NCBI RefSeq assembly: GCF_000025885.1
Contig: NC_014011.1
Coordinates: 62,001-126,000, forward strand
Length of the DNA: 64,000 bases
Direction: 5' to 3'
Origin: Aminobacterium colombiense DSM 12261
Lineage (GTDB): Bacteria; Synergistota; Synergistia; Synergistales; Aminobacteriaceae
The notes below the pieces were generated by a model. The model saw only the letters and a list, made by a program, of their open reading frames with translations. It was not told the DNA's origin and did not search any database. The translations under genes were made by a program, and so were the position numbers. This document shows positions 1 to 7,867 of the stretch, one piece after another (the stretch's first letter is position 1; each line of letters begins with the position of its first letter).

Positions 1-61
1 GAGACCCACACGCCGCAAAAACAATAAACAGAGCGCAAAGGAATCGTATCAGCCTTTTCAT
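1..61 (-). CDS. Partial lipoprotein, probable amino-acid ABC transporter subunit
   Basis: Only the first 20 codons lie in the window; the gene runs off the left edge. They read MKRLIRFLCALFIVFAACGS, a basic N-terminus, a hydrophobic stretch and a lipobox-like FAAC, so the product is probably a lipid-anchored secreted protein. Its ATG directly follows the TAA of the neighbouring ATPase gene, so the two are co-transcribed and probably translationally coupled. A solute-binding protein, or a binding-protein/permease fusion, of the same transporter is the likeliest identity; this is inferred from position and signal only. Confidence 0.55.
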   Translation of the reverse strand, partial: MKRLIRFLCALFIVFAACGS

Positions 62-847
62 TTATGCTACATCCTCTGAAAAGTGTCTGAGAAATGCTTT
101 CGTTCGTTTGTTTTGAGGTGTTTCAAACAGAACATCGCCGTCAGCCATTTCAACGATCTCCCCGCCGTCCATAAAGACAATATAGTCAGAAGCGTTGCGG
201 GCGAATCGCATTTGATGGGTTACGATGATCTGAGTCATGCCTTCATTATCAAGATCTTTCATGACCTGCAGAACTTCCCCCACTAATTCGGGGTCGAGGG
301 CTGAAGTCGGTTCATCATAGAGCATGACTTTGGGATTCATGGCGAGGGCGCGAGCAATAGCCCCACGTTGAGTTTGTCCGCCAGATAGGGTGGCTGGATA
401 TTTGTGGGCGTGTTCGGAAAGGCCAACTTTTTCAAGCAATCTCAACGCTATTTCATGAGCTTCTTCTTCACTGGCCTTTTTAACGACCATAGGGGCCAGC
501 ATAACATTTTCGAGAACGGTCCGGTGAGGAAAAAGATTAAAACTTTGAAATACCATTCCAACTTCCTGTCTCATATGATGACAGGCTTCCAGAAAGCTTT
601 TGTCCAGTTCCTTTTCCTTGCCGGTGCGGCTTACCGTAACGCCGGCGATAGTAATGGTTCCGGAATCGATGTACTCGAGACAATTGAGACACCGTAAGAA
701 CGTTGACTTGCCGCATCCTGACGGCCCTATGATAGAGACCAGATCCCCCTCATGAATGTCTATGGAGATTCCATTCAAAACTTCTCCATCCTCAAAGCTC
801 TTGTACAGATTTTCAACGTGAATCAAAGGTATAGCCGCACGTGTCAA
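62..847 (-). CDS. Polar amino-acid ABC transporter ATP-binding protein (GlnQ/HisP family)
   Basis: Cytoplasmic ATPase that would power import of a polar amino acid. Walker A is GPSGCGKS at residues 41-48, the Q-loop lies in VGMVFQSFNLFPH, the signature is LSGGQTQRGAIARAL, Walker B plus D-loop is LYDEPTSALDP, and the H-loop is IIVTHQM. At 261 residues it is full length for the family. The signature is slightly unusual in having TQRG where most members have QQRV. Translation probably starts at a TTG preceded by AGGAGG ten bases upstream. The gene sits immediately before a lipoprotein gene and reads away from the threonine-synthase-like genes, so an independent promoter lies in the 848-1020 gap. 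Substrate cannot be told from sequence. Confidence 0.92.
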   Translation of the reverse strand: MTRAAIPLIHVENLYKSFEDGEVLNGISIDIHEGDLVSIIGPSGCGKSTFLRCLNCLEYIDSGTITIAGVTVSRTGKEKELDKSFLEACHHMRQEVGMVFQSFNLFPHRTVLENVMLAPMVVKKASEEEAHEIALRLLEKVGLSEHAHKYPATLSGGQTQRGAIARALAMNPKVMLYDEPTSALDPELVGEVLQVMKDLDNEGMTQIIVTHQMRFARNASDYIVFMDGGEIVEMADGDVLFETPQNKRTKAFLRHFSEDVA

Positions 848-1011
848 CCCGTCTCAACCTCCTAACTATTTTTTTGTGTGATTTCACTCTCCCCGATTTG
901 GTTTTGAGTCTTCATATTTTGATTACAAGCAGGCATAGTATGACAGAAAAAAAAGCAGATGCAAGATGTAAATTTAAAGGAAAAAACAAAAAATAATGTT
1001 TTTCTATACGT

Positions 1012-1017
1012 TATAAT
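1012..1017 (+). promoter_or_regulatory. -10 box for the first threonine-synthase-like gene
   Basis: TATAAT occurs 37 bases before the preferred start codon at 1054. Transcription from it would begin near 1024, which makes an ATG at 1024 unusable and supports the start at 1054 with its GGGAGGG ribosome-binding site. No good -35 box is visible at the right distance. Confidence 0.5.
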
Positions 1018-1053
1018 TTCATTATGGATATTAACAGGGAGGGATCTTTTTCG

Positions 1054-2253
1054 ATGTTAGAAAAAAAGCTTATATGCACTGCCTGCGGATCAACGTTTTC
1101 TCTTCGAGAGAACCTTGCACGTTGCCAAAAGTGCAGGGAGCCACTTGAGATCGAGGAGTTTATTTCAAAGAATATCGATACGGAAGAACGATCGGACATC
1201 TTCAAACGGTATAAGAGCTTTTTCCCCTTTCAGTCCAGTTGCAGCGGTCTTTCCCTTGGCGAAGGAATGACCCCCCTTCTTTCAGCTCCCTCCTTTGCTG
1301 AAAAATACGGGGTGAAAGAAATATTTTTAAAGAACGAAACAGTAAACCCCACGTGGTCTTTTAAAGACCGGGGAACAGCCGCGTCCATTCACCATGCCAT
1401 TGAACTTGGTTTTCGCCGAATCGGAACTGTCTCTACAGGAAATATGGCAGCTTCCGTAGCTGCTTTCGGGGCAAGAGCAGGCCTTGAAACGACAATCCTT
1501 GTGAAGGGGGATATCCCTTCTGAAAAACTCAATCCGGTTGCCATCTATAATGCCCGTCTGATCAAGGCTCTGGGCGACTATGACCGACTTTACGAAGAAA
1601 GCCTCCGCCTGGGAGAAAGATATGGCATCTACTTTATGAATTCCGACGTTCCCTTCAGGGTCGAAGGGTCTAAGACCATTGCTTTTGAAATATGTGAACA
1701 GACAGAGTTTAATGTTCCTGACTTTGTTATTATACCAACAAGTGCCGGCGGCAACATTCGAGGCATAGAAAAAGGGTTTAGAGAGTTTTACAAATCCGGG
1801 CTTATTCCTCACATACCAACGATTGTCGCGGCTCAGGCAGAAGGATGTGCACCAATAGCGAGAGCCTACGAAAAGAATTCTCTCACTATTGAGCGGTTCC
1901 CCAACCCCCACACTGTCGCCCACGCCATAGAAAACCCTTTCCCCCCAAGCGGCAACCAGGTGTTAAGAATGCTTCACAGGCAAAGGGGGGTAGCTGTGGC
2001 AGTTTCAGAAGAGAGCATTTATGAATCTCAGCTAGAACTGGCAGGGATGGGGTTGTTTGTTCAGCCAGCTTCAGCTGTTTCGCTGGCGGCCCTTAAAAAA
2101 CTGCGGCAAACTGGCTCTATCTCTTCAGAACAGAGAGCGGCATGTATCCTTACAGGGAGCGGGTTGAAATACACAGCTGTTTTCGATGCCTACAATCTCA
2201 ATGCCGAAGAGTGTCTTATAGATGATCTTGAGAAGCTTCTTGCAGTGAAATGA
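1054..2253 (+). CDS. Threonine synthase-like PLP enzyme, first of a tandem pair
   Basis: Fold-type II PLP enzyme resembling threonine synthase (O-phosphohomoserine to threonine). The N-terminus carries a four-Cys ribbon (CTACGS...CQKC), the PLP lysine lies in TWSFKDRG, and the phosphate-binding loop is STGNMAAS. The start is placed at 1054, behind GGGAGGG, rather than at an ATG 30 bases upstream that has no ribosome-binding site. About 399 residues is normal length. A second, diverged copy follows 23 bases downstream, so the two form an operon. No homoserine dehydrogenase or kinase is present in the window. Threonine synthase is the best assignment, but one copy could act on another hydroxy- or diamino-acid. 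Confidence 0.82.
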   Translation: MLEKKLICTACGSTFSLRENLARCQKCREPLEIEEFISKNIDTEERSDIFKRYKSFFPFQSSCSGLSLGEGMTPLLSAPSFAEKYGVKEIFLKNETVNPTWSFKDRGTAASIHHAIELGFRRIGTVSTGNMAASVAAFGARAGLETTILVKGDIPSEKLNPVAIYNARLIKALGDYDRLYEESLRLGERYGIYFMNSDVPFRVEGSKTIAFEICEQTEFNVPDFVIIPTSAGGNIRGIEKGFREFYKSGLIPHIPTIVAAQAEGCAPIARAYEKNSLTIERFPNPHTVAHAIENPFPPSGNQVLRMLHRQRGVAVAVSEESIYESQLELAGMGLFVQPASAVSLAALKKLRQTGSISSEQRAACILTGSGLKYTAVFDAYNLNAEECLIDDLEKLLAVK

Positions 2254-2276
2254 AAGGCAAAGGGGAGTAAGGGAGA

Positions 2277-3398
2277 ATGCTGCTGTGTGAGCGGTGTCAT
2301 CAACAACATGAAGAGGACAGTAAGTATTGGAGGTGCCCCTGCGGCGGGGCGCTTCTTCTCCACGTTGACGAAACCCGATTTCCTTCGCAGGAAGCTTTGC
2401 AATCCCGCCCTTCATCACTTTGGCGGTATAAAGAGGCTCTTCCTTTAAGGGATGGAACGATTCCTGTTTCTCTTGGTGAAGGTCTTACCCCCCTTGTTCC
2501 CTTGCCATGGAAATCCGGCCGGGTTTTCTTTAAGCTTGATTATCTCTGTCCCACCGGTTCCTATAAGGATCGGGGAGTTGCCTATGAGGTAACAAGGCTG
2601 AAAGAACTGGGCATCTCTTCCATTGTTGAAGATTCGTCGGGCAATGCAGGGGCAGCTATGGCTGCTTATGCCGCTCGGGCAGGCATTCATTGTCAAATTT
2701 TTGTTCCGGAATATACCTCTGCAGGCAAGTGTGTCCAGATTGAAAGTTATGGGGCAGAACTTGTACGGGTTCCGGGAAGTCGGGAAGACACCACTAGAGC
2801 TGCAGAGCAGGCGGCATCCCATACTTATTATGCCAGTCATAACTGGAGCCCCTATTTTGTTCATGGAATTAAGACCTATGCTTTTGAAATATGGGAACAA
2901 CTCCAGTGCACAGCGCCTCATAAGATCATTGTTCCGGCAGGGCAGGGAAGCCTCGTTCTGGGCTGTTATCTTGCCTTCCGACATCTTCTTCAATCAAAGA
3001 TCATCTCTCGCTTTCCTCAAATCATCGCTGTTCAGGCAAAGAATTGCGCTCCCCTCTATGAGGCTTTTATTCAGAGGAAAGAAGAACCCGTCCAGATAGA
3101 GAAACAGGAAACCATAGCGGAGGGAATTAGTTCCGCCCTGCCTGTGCGGGGAAGGGAAGTTCTTGCCGCTATCAGGAAAACAGGGGGGGAAATGCTGGCA
3201 GTTGATGAAGAGGAGATAAAAAGAGGTTTTTATGATTTGGCCAAGGCCGGCCTGTATGTAGAACCAACCAGTGCAGTTGTAGCGGCAGCATTGGCTAAAC
3301 TGGAAGGTCAGGGGAAGCTTTTAACCAGCGAAACAACAGTGGCCTTCCTTTCGGGTTCTGGCCTGAAAGCCACGGATAAGATTTTGCACTTAAAATAA
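2277..3398 (+). CDS. Threonine synthase-like PLP enzyme, second of a tandem pair
   Basis: A 373-residue paralog of the preceding gene. It has a short N-terminal Cys ribbon (CERCHQQH...CPCGG), the PLP lysine in PTGSYKDRG and the phosphate loop DSSGNAGAA. The segment YYASHNWSPYFVHG is typical of a distinct threonine-synthase-like branch. GGAGTAAGGGAG stands just before the ATG. The two proteins differ at many positions, so this is not a recent duplication, and complementary specificities or a hetero-oligomer are possible. Function beyond the family level is inferred. Confidence 0.75.
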   Translation: MLLCERCHQQHEEDSKYWRCPCGGALLLHVDETRFPSQEALQSRPSSLWRYKEALPLRDGTIPVSLGEGLTPLVPLPWKSGRVFFKLDYLCPTGSYKDRGVAYEVTRLKELGISSIVEDSSGNAGAAMAAYAARAGIHCQIFVPEYTSAGKCVQIESYGAELVRVPGSREDTTRAAEQAASHTYYASHNWSPYFVHGIKTYAFEIWEQLQCTAPHKIIVPAGQGSLVLGCYLAFRHLLQSKIISRFPQIIAVQAKNCAPLYEAFIQRKEEPVQIEKQETIAEGISSALPVRGREVLAAIRKTGGEMLAVDEEEIKRGFYDLAKAGLYVEPTSAVVAAALAKLEGQGKLLTSETTVAFLSGSGLKATDKILHLK

Positions 3399-3472
3399 AG
3401 AAAAGAATGAATTTTATAAATACTAAATTGATAATTTAGGAATATCCCTTCCCATAAAGCCCTCTTTCCTGA

Positions 3473-3478
3473 TATAAT
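3473..3478 (+). promoter_or_regulatory. -10 box before the aminotransferase gene
   Basis: TATAAT lies 38 bases upstream of the ATG at 3516 and just ahead of the ribosome-binding site CAGGAGGG. The gap after the second threonine-synthase-like gene (118 bases) is long enough for a separate promoter. The -35 region is poor. Confidence 0.45.
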
Positions 3479-3515
3479 CCGCCCTAAAATTCTTAACCAA
3501 CAGGAGGGCTCTACT

Positions 3516-4706
3516 ATGAACAAATACATTTTTGCAGAGCGGATGAAAAATTTTCAGGCATCGGATATCGCCGCCATTCTAAAGGTGACAGCTGATCCTG
3601 AGATTATTTCTTTCGCCGGCGGCCTTCCGGCTCCAGAACTATTTCCGATTGATGAGATGAAAGAAGTTGTTGCTTACGTTCTCGAGAAGCACGGCACAAA
3701 AGCCTTGCAATACTCGACAACAGAAGGACATGTTCCTTTGCGGGAAAAGATCGCGAGCCGGATGAACCGGAAATACCAGACCCGTTTGGAGAGCGACAAC
3801 ATAATGATCACCACGGGATCCCAACAGTCTCTTGACCTGCTGGCTAAGATGTTTATCGACGACGGAGATGTCATCTTATGCGAAAGCCCTACCTATCTCG
3901 GTGCTCTCAGTGCCTTTAACGGCTATAACCCGCGGTACGTGGAAGTCGAGACAGACGCAGACGGAATGGTTCCAGAGGCTCTCGAAGAGGCTCTGAAAAG
4001 AGAAAAAAGAGCCAAAGCAGTCTACGTTATTCCAGATTTTCAGAACCCCACAGGCAAAACGTGGACTTTTGAGAGAAGAAGAGCCTTTATGGAAGTTATT
4101 AACCGTTACAATATAGTGGTCTTTGAAGATAACCCCTATGGTGAGCTTCGATTTAAAGGGGTCGTACCCCCTTCTCTGAAATCTTTTGACACAAAAGGGC
4201 AGGTGGTTCTTCTTGGAACCTTCTCTAAGATCTTTTGCCCGGGAATGAGGATTGCCTGGCTTTGCGCAGAAGGAGAAATATATGAAAAGTTTTCGTACCT
4301 TAAGCAGGCTGCTGATCTTCATTCCCCTACGCTGAGTCAGTATGAGATCGACACCTATATGGAAATGTACGATCTTGACGCCCATGTAGGTCGTATCATA
4401 GATGTCTATAAGGAACGGTGCGGCATTATGATAGAGGCGATGAGGGCAGAGTTGCCGCCTTCAGTTTCATACACCGTGCCGGAAGGCGGGCTTTTTACAT
4501 GGGTAGTGTTGCCTGAAAATCTCAGTGCCAGAGACGTGCTCATGACCTGTATTGAAAAGAAGGTTGCCTTTGTACCGGGAGGAGCCTTCTTCCCTAACGG
4601 CGGTCATGAGAACACCTTACGCTTGAACTATTCCAACATGCCGCCAGAGAGAATTGTACAGGGAATCAAACTACTTGGAAACGCTATAAAAGAACACCTT
4701 CGTTAA
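3516..4706 (+). CDS. PLP-dependent class I/II aminotransferase, LysN/2-aminoadipate type
   Basis: Fold-type I aminotransferase of 396 residues. The opening, with ISFAGGLPAPELFP, and the general architecture match the 2-aminoadipate/aromatic/BCAA aminotransferases related to LysN and to the C-terminal part of MocR regulators, but there is no DNA-binding domain. The Schiff-base lysine is Lys238 in GTFSKIFCPGMR, and DFQNPTG and EDNPYGEL are the usual cofactor-binding segments. It would move amino groups between amino acids and 2-oxoglutarate or pyruvate in the cytoplasm. Own promoter and a strong bidirectional terminator make it monocistronic. Substrate range is not deducible. Confidence 0.85.
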   Translation: MNKYIFAERMKNFQASDIAAILKVTADPEIISFAGGLPAPELFPIDEMKEVVAYVLEKHGTKALQYSTTEGHVPLREKIASRMNRKYQTRLESDNIMITTGSQQSLDLLAKMFIDDGDVILCESPTYLGALSAFNGYNPRYVEVETDADGMVPEALEEALKREKRAKAVYVIPDFQNPTGKTWTFERRRAFMEVINRYNIVVFEDNPYGELRFKGVVPPSLKSFDTKGQVVLLGTFSKIFCPGMRIAWLCAEGEIYEKFSYLKQAADLHSPTLSQYEIDTYMEMYDLDAHVGRIIDVYKERCGIMIEAMRAELPPSVSYTVPEGGLFTWVVLPENLSARDVLMTCIEKKVAFVPGGAFFPNGGHENTLRLNYSNMPPERIVQGIKLLGNAIKEHLR

Positions 4707-4710
4707 ATAT

Positions 4711-4746
4711 AGGGAAGCCTGGCTCGTTACTGAGCCAGGCTTCCCT
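4711..4746. terminator. Bidirectional rho-independent terminator
   Basis: A perfect 15-bp inverted repeat (AGGGAAGCCTGGCTC with its complement) around a six-base loop sits between two converging genes and is flanked by A/T tracts, so it can end transcription from both sides. Confidence 0.85.
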
Positions 4747-4775
4747 AATATATTGCCCTGAAGAAAACGTCGCTA

Positions 4776-6122
4776 CTATTTTAAAAGCTTTTTCACTGCT
4801 TCACGAATAACACTTACTTCTGTTTTGTATTCCGCGGCGAGTTCCTTTAAAGGTTTGTCCTTTGGGGCATCCATGGGCCATCCTGCCTCAGCCAGTATCT
4901 TTTCAGCTGCGAGTCCATAGGTTTCTGCAATGCTCGACAGCGTCATCGAACCTTTTATTTCTTCCGGGTTCTGAGGAGTTGTTTTGGGGGACGAAGGGAT
5001 CTCAGTTTTTTGTTTTTCCAAATAGGCTTCAAGGAGTGCTCGAATTTCCTCATCATCAACCCCTTCAATGTTTTTTAGCGAAACATCGCGAGGAACGCCA
5101 GCTGGAAGATTTGTAATGGCAATAACCTCCTCCTCGGTAAGTTTCACAGTTTCCGATACCTGGTGAAGGGTCATCCACCCATAGATACCGCTTGCTGCAT
5201 TCCTTACACCTTCAGTAGTAGATGGGGCGTAGGTCATCCATTTCCCAGATAGCCGGGCTGCACCGTAAAAACCAAAGAAGAGAAGTAAGCCGACTATTCC
5301 GACGGCGAGAGAGGAGAAGAATTTCTTTTTCGTTCCGAAAGAGAGAGTTTTCTCCACAGGACACGTGTCAGTACATCGTCCACAGGCAATACATTCCGCG
5401 CTGTTTTCTGTTTCTTTTGCTTCAGGGTTGAGATTCACGGGACATGACGTATGACATAGATGACAATGAATACAAGATGAATCATTTCGACGAATCTTTA
5501 CCAGACTTAATTTCTGGCCAAGGGCAAGAAGAGCTCCGAGAGGACAAAGATAACGGCACCAGAATCGCTCAATCCATAAACTCGCGGCAATTACAGCACC
5601 AAAGAGCACTATATATGCCCAGGGCTTTTCCACTACTTCCTTCCAGCCTGCGCTGAGGTGCATCCATGCTACCCACGGATCATAATTACGCCATGCGAGG
5701 GTGCCGAGTTTCCATGTAAAAAAGAGAATGATGGCGAGAATGGCATACTTTAGATATCGTGCTGGCCGATCAACAGACTCTGGCAGCTCTCTGGGGGTTA
5801 TGGCCAATTTCCGAGCCACTTTTGCGGAAAGCTCGCCTATGGTTCCCAAGGGGCAGATCCAGCTGCAAAAAACACGCCCTACGACAACGGTCATTGCTAC
5901 GACACCAGCAAACAACACAAGAGAGCTTGGTGCCAATCTCCTTAGCCATGTCCCTGTTTTTAAATAAGCATATAATCCCTCTATACCTCCAAATGGGCAT
6001 AAAGCATCTACTGGCGGCACTCCTTCGGGGCCGCCTCCTAGAAGTTGATGCCGATAGCCTATCCACGATAGGAAGATGAGAAATGCAAGTTGAACGGCCA
6101 GACGGATCTTTTGCGATTTCAT
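4776..6122 (-). CDS. Membrane polyferredoxin, NapH/CcoG-like 4Fe-4S protein
   Basis: Integral membrane iron-sulfur protein of 448 residues. Membrane helices occupy roughly residues 8-25, 66-84, 125-140 and 168-185. NapH-type CxxxCP motifs are CSWICPLG (86-93) and CRYLCPLG (189-196); two ferredoxin clusters follow, CIHCHLCHTSCP (217-228) and CIACGRCTDTCP (244-255). A fifth membrane helix comes at about 270-290. The last 150 residues contain at least two copies of a small helical repeat, each starting MTL and dominated by acidic and hydrophobic residues. It probably passes electrons between quinol or ferredoxin and an unknown partner. A 33-residue membrane peptide is encoded upstream on the same strand. 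Ribosome-binding site AAGGGGGTA precedes the ATG. Confidence 0.85.
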   Translation of the reverse strand: MKSQKIRLAVQLAFLIFLSWIGYRHQLLGGGPEGVPPVDALCPFGGIEGLYAYLKTGTWLRRLAPSSLVLFAGVVAMTVVVGRVFCSWICPLGTIGELSAKVARKLAITPRELPESVDRPARYLKYAILAIILFFTWKLGTLAWRNYDPWVAWMHLSAGWKEVVEKPWAYIVLFGAVIAASLWIERFWCRYLCPLGALLALGQKLSLVKIRRNDSSCIHCHLCHTSCPVNLNPEAKETENSAECIACGRCTDTCPVEKTLSFGTKKKFFSSLAVGIVGLLLFFGFYGAARLSGKWMTYAPSTTEGVRNAASGIYGWMTLHQVSETVKLTEEEVIAITNLPAGVPRDVSLKNIEGVDDEEIRALLEAYLEKQKTEIPSSPKTTPQNPEEIKGSMTLSSIAETYGLAAEKILAEAGWPMDAPKDKPLKELAAEYKTEVSVIREAVKKLLK

Positions 6123-6150
6123 AGTCGTACCCCCTTCTTTACTCCTTTGT

Positions 6151-6170
6151 TTCTAAATTATCTTTTAGAA
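6151..6170. promoter_or_regulatory. Short palindrome upstream of the polyferredoxin gene
   Basis: TTCTAAA and TTTAGAA are separated by six bases, 29 bases before the polyferredoxin start codon. It could be an operator; it is AT-rich and could equally be chance. Confidence 0.25.
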
Positions 6171-6250
6171 GAGAGGTTTTGGCTATCGGCAAAAAGACGT
6201 ACTCCACGGAGGTATTTGTAACGAACGCAGAGACGAAGGGCTACGTTTTT

Positions 6251-6352
6251 CTAATCACCGGTACTTTCATCACTCCGTTTCTTTTTGATAATGAGAACGG
6301 CAGCGATTATACCTACGCCGATAACGAGCCAGATCATGGTTAAGGCGTTCAT
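6251..6352 (-). CDS. 33-residue single-helix membrane peptide
   Basis: A short reading frame with a very strong ribosome-binding site (GAGGAGG, 8 bases before the ATG) encodes 33 residues. They comprise one hydrophobic helix (about residues 5-22, with WLVIGVGIIAAVLII), then KKKR and an acidic hydrophilic tail, so the predicted topology is N-out/C-in. It lies 128 bases upstream of the polyferredoxin gene on the same strand and may be its small accessory subunit. The family is not recognised. The helix/positive-tail pattern and the ribosome-binding site argue that it is expressed. Confidence 0.65.
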   Translation of the reverse strand: MNALTMIWLVIGVGIIAAVLIIKKKRSDESTGD

Positions 6353-6598
6353 ACATATTCACCTCCTCACCTATGCCGTTGGGAGTCCTTGCATTTTTTG
6401 AGAGAAGTTGCTTTTTGACACGCACGAGGCGCAGTTGAAAAAACTAAATCTAGTGAATAGATAAACAATTGCTATCAATTTGAAAGTAACATAAAAAACA
6501 GCTAAATTCAAGTATTAATTTTATTTAACATTAGCGATGGTTTTTTTAAATCCTGAGAAAAGAACTTCGGGATATAATGTTGTAAAGGGGGGAAGATA
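6353..6598. other. AT-rich divergent intergenic region
   Basis: This divergent promoter region separates the polyferredoxin unit (leftward) from the deaminase-serine dehydratase unit (rightward). It is strongly AT-rich. GGGGGGAAG before 6599 is the ribosome-binding site of the deaminase. No further gene or structured RNA is evident. Confidence 0.5.
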
Positions 6599-7162
6599 AT
6601 GGATCAGGAAAAAGTATTTTGGAGAATGCTTGATGTCATTGAAGATTTTATTGTTCCCGAAACCCGTTTGGCGGTGCCCCATGGCCATAAAATTTTTGGC
6701 GCGGCCATTGTGCGTCGTTCTGACCTCTCCCTTGTAGTGGCAGAAACAAATCATGAAGGGTGGAGCCCCCTTTGGCATGGGGAAGTCTATACTATAAAAA
6801 AATTTTTCGAACTTGATGACCATCCCGATCCTAGAGAATGTATCTTTCTCTCAACACATGAACCCTGTTCCATGTGCCTTTCTTCCATTGCGTGGTCAGG
6901 GTTTCCTCAGATTTATTTTCTTTTTGGGTATGAACAAACAAGAAACGCTTTTAACATTCCCTACGATATCCAAATTTTAAATGAAGTCTTTAATTGCCCC
7001 AAGCCAAGTCGTAAAAACAAATTTTTTGAAAGTTTTTCCTTACAGGAGATGGTTTTGCAACTGAGCGAGCCTGATCTTGCAAAGGCGAGGTTAGAAAAGC
7101 TGCAACGCATATATAATGAACTGTCAGATGTATACCAGGCGAGAGAAAAAAAACGATCTTGA
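6599..7162 (+). CDS. CDA-fold nucleoside/nucleotide deaminase-like protein
   Basis: A 187-residue zinc deaminase of the cytidine/deoxycytidylate deaminase fold. The zinc and proton-shuttle motif is HGE at residues 60-62 (in LWHGEVYTIKKF), and the second zinc motif is EPCSMC at 88-93. It is longer than classical cytidine deaminases, with an extra C-terminal helical segment. The substrate is not evident; guanine or a modified base are possible. The stop is 19 bases before sdaAB, so it is probably the first gene of the serine dehydratase operon, an association that suggests nothing obvious biochemically. Confidence 0.78.
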   Translation: MDQEKVFWRMLDVIEDFIVPETRLAVPHGHKIFGAAIVRRSDLSLVVAETNHEGWSPLWHGEVYTIKKFFELDDHPDPRECIFLSTHEPCSMCLSSIAWSGFPQIYFLFGYEQTRNAFNIPYDIQILNEVFNCPKPSRKNKFFESFSLQEMVLQLSEPDLAKARLEKLQRIYNELSDVYQAREKKRS

Positions 7163-7180
7163 AATGAAGGAGGAAAAAAT

Positions 7181-7867
7181 ATGGCACTTACAGATATTAT
7201 AGGGCCGGTTATGATTGGTCCATCTTCCAGTCATACTGCTGGTGCGGCCCGTCTTGGCCGACTGGCTTTAGCATGCTGGGGAAGTGATCCCCTGGAAAGT
7301 GTTGAAATATTTTTGCGCGGGAGTTTCGCCCACACAAGCTATGGGCATGGAACAGATAGAGCCCTCATTGCAGGACTTCTCGATATGGCTCCAGATGATA
7401 TTCGGTTGCGTGACGCCTTGCTGATCGCAAGAGAGCGAAAGTTCAATTATCGTTTTGATGCCGAAGAGATAGATGGGGCACATCCGAACTCTGCTCGATT
7501 TGTTTTTACCGGCAAAGATGGCAGAACCCTTGAGGTTATCGGAGCCTCTATTGGCGGTGGAGCAGTAGAGCTTCAACAGGTTGACGGCTTTAACGTGAGT
7601 GTGTCAGGAGAGCTCCCTTCTCTTATAACCTTTCATCAGGATACCCATGGTGTGGTCGCGGCAGTAACAAGGCTCTTTGCAGATATGAAGATCAATATTG
7701 CCACATTGAGCCTGTATCGAAAATCCAAGGGAGGAAAGGCTTCCCTTGTTATTGAACTCGACCTTCAGTCTCCGCCCCATAGAAGTGTCAGGGAGGCTAT
7801 TGAGAAGGCGCACCCATCTATTGAACGGGTATTGCCCCTATACAATGAGGGAGGAAACGTATCATGA
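7181..7867 (+). CDS. sdaAB: L-serine dehydratase, Fe-S type, beta subunit
   Basis: Beta chain of the oxygen-sensitive [4Fe-4S] L-serine deaminase (serine to pyruvate and ammonia), a main entry of serine into fermentation. It has the N-terminal signature IGPSSSHTAGAARLG and a C-terminal ACT domain (about residues 148-218) that in this family binds serine. At 228 residues it is full length. Ribosome-binding site GAAGGAGG. Its last codons overlap the ATG of sdaAA by four bases (ATGA), indicating coupled, equimolar translation. Confidence 0.95.
   Translation: MALTDIIGPVMIGPSSSHTAGAARLGRLALACWGSDPLESVEIFLRGSFAHTSYGHGTDRALIAGLLDMAPDDIRLRDALLIARERKFNYRFDAEEIDGAHPNSARFVFTGKDGRTLEVIGASIGGGAVELQQVDGFNVSVSGELPSLITFHQDTHGVVAAVTRLFADMKINIATLSLYRKSKGGKASLVIELDLQSPPHRSVREAIEKAHPSIERVLPLYNEGGNVS

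Noticed and set aside
1024-1053. Upstream ATG as start of the first threonine-synthase-like gene
   Set aside because: It coincides with the predicted transcription start and has no ribosome-binding site, whereas 1054 has GGGAGGG.
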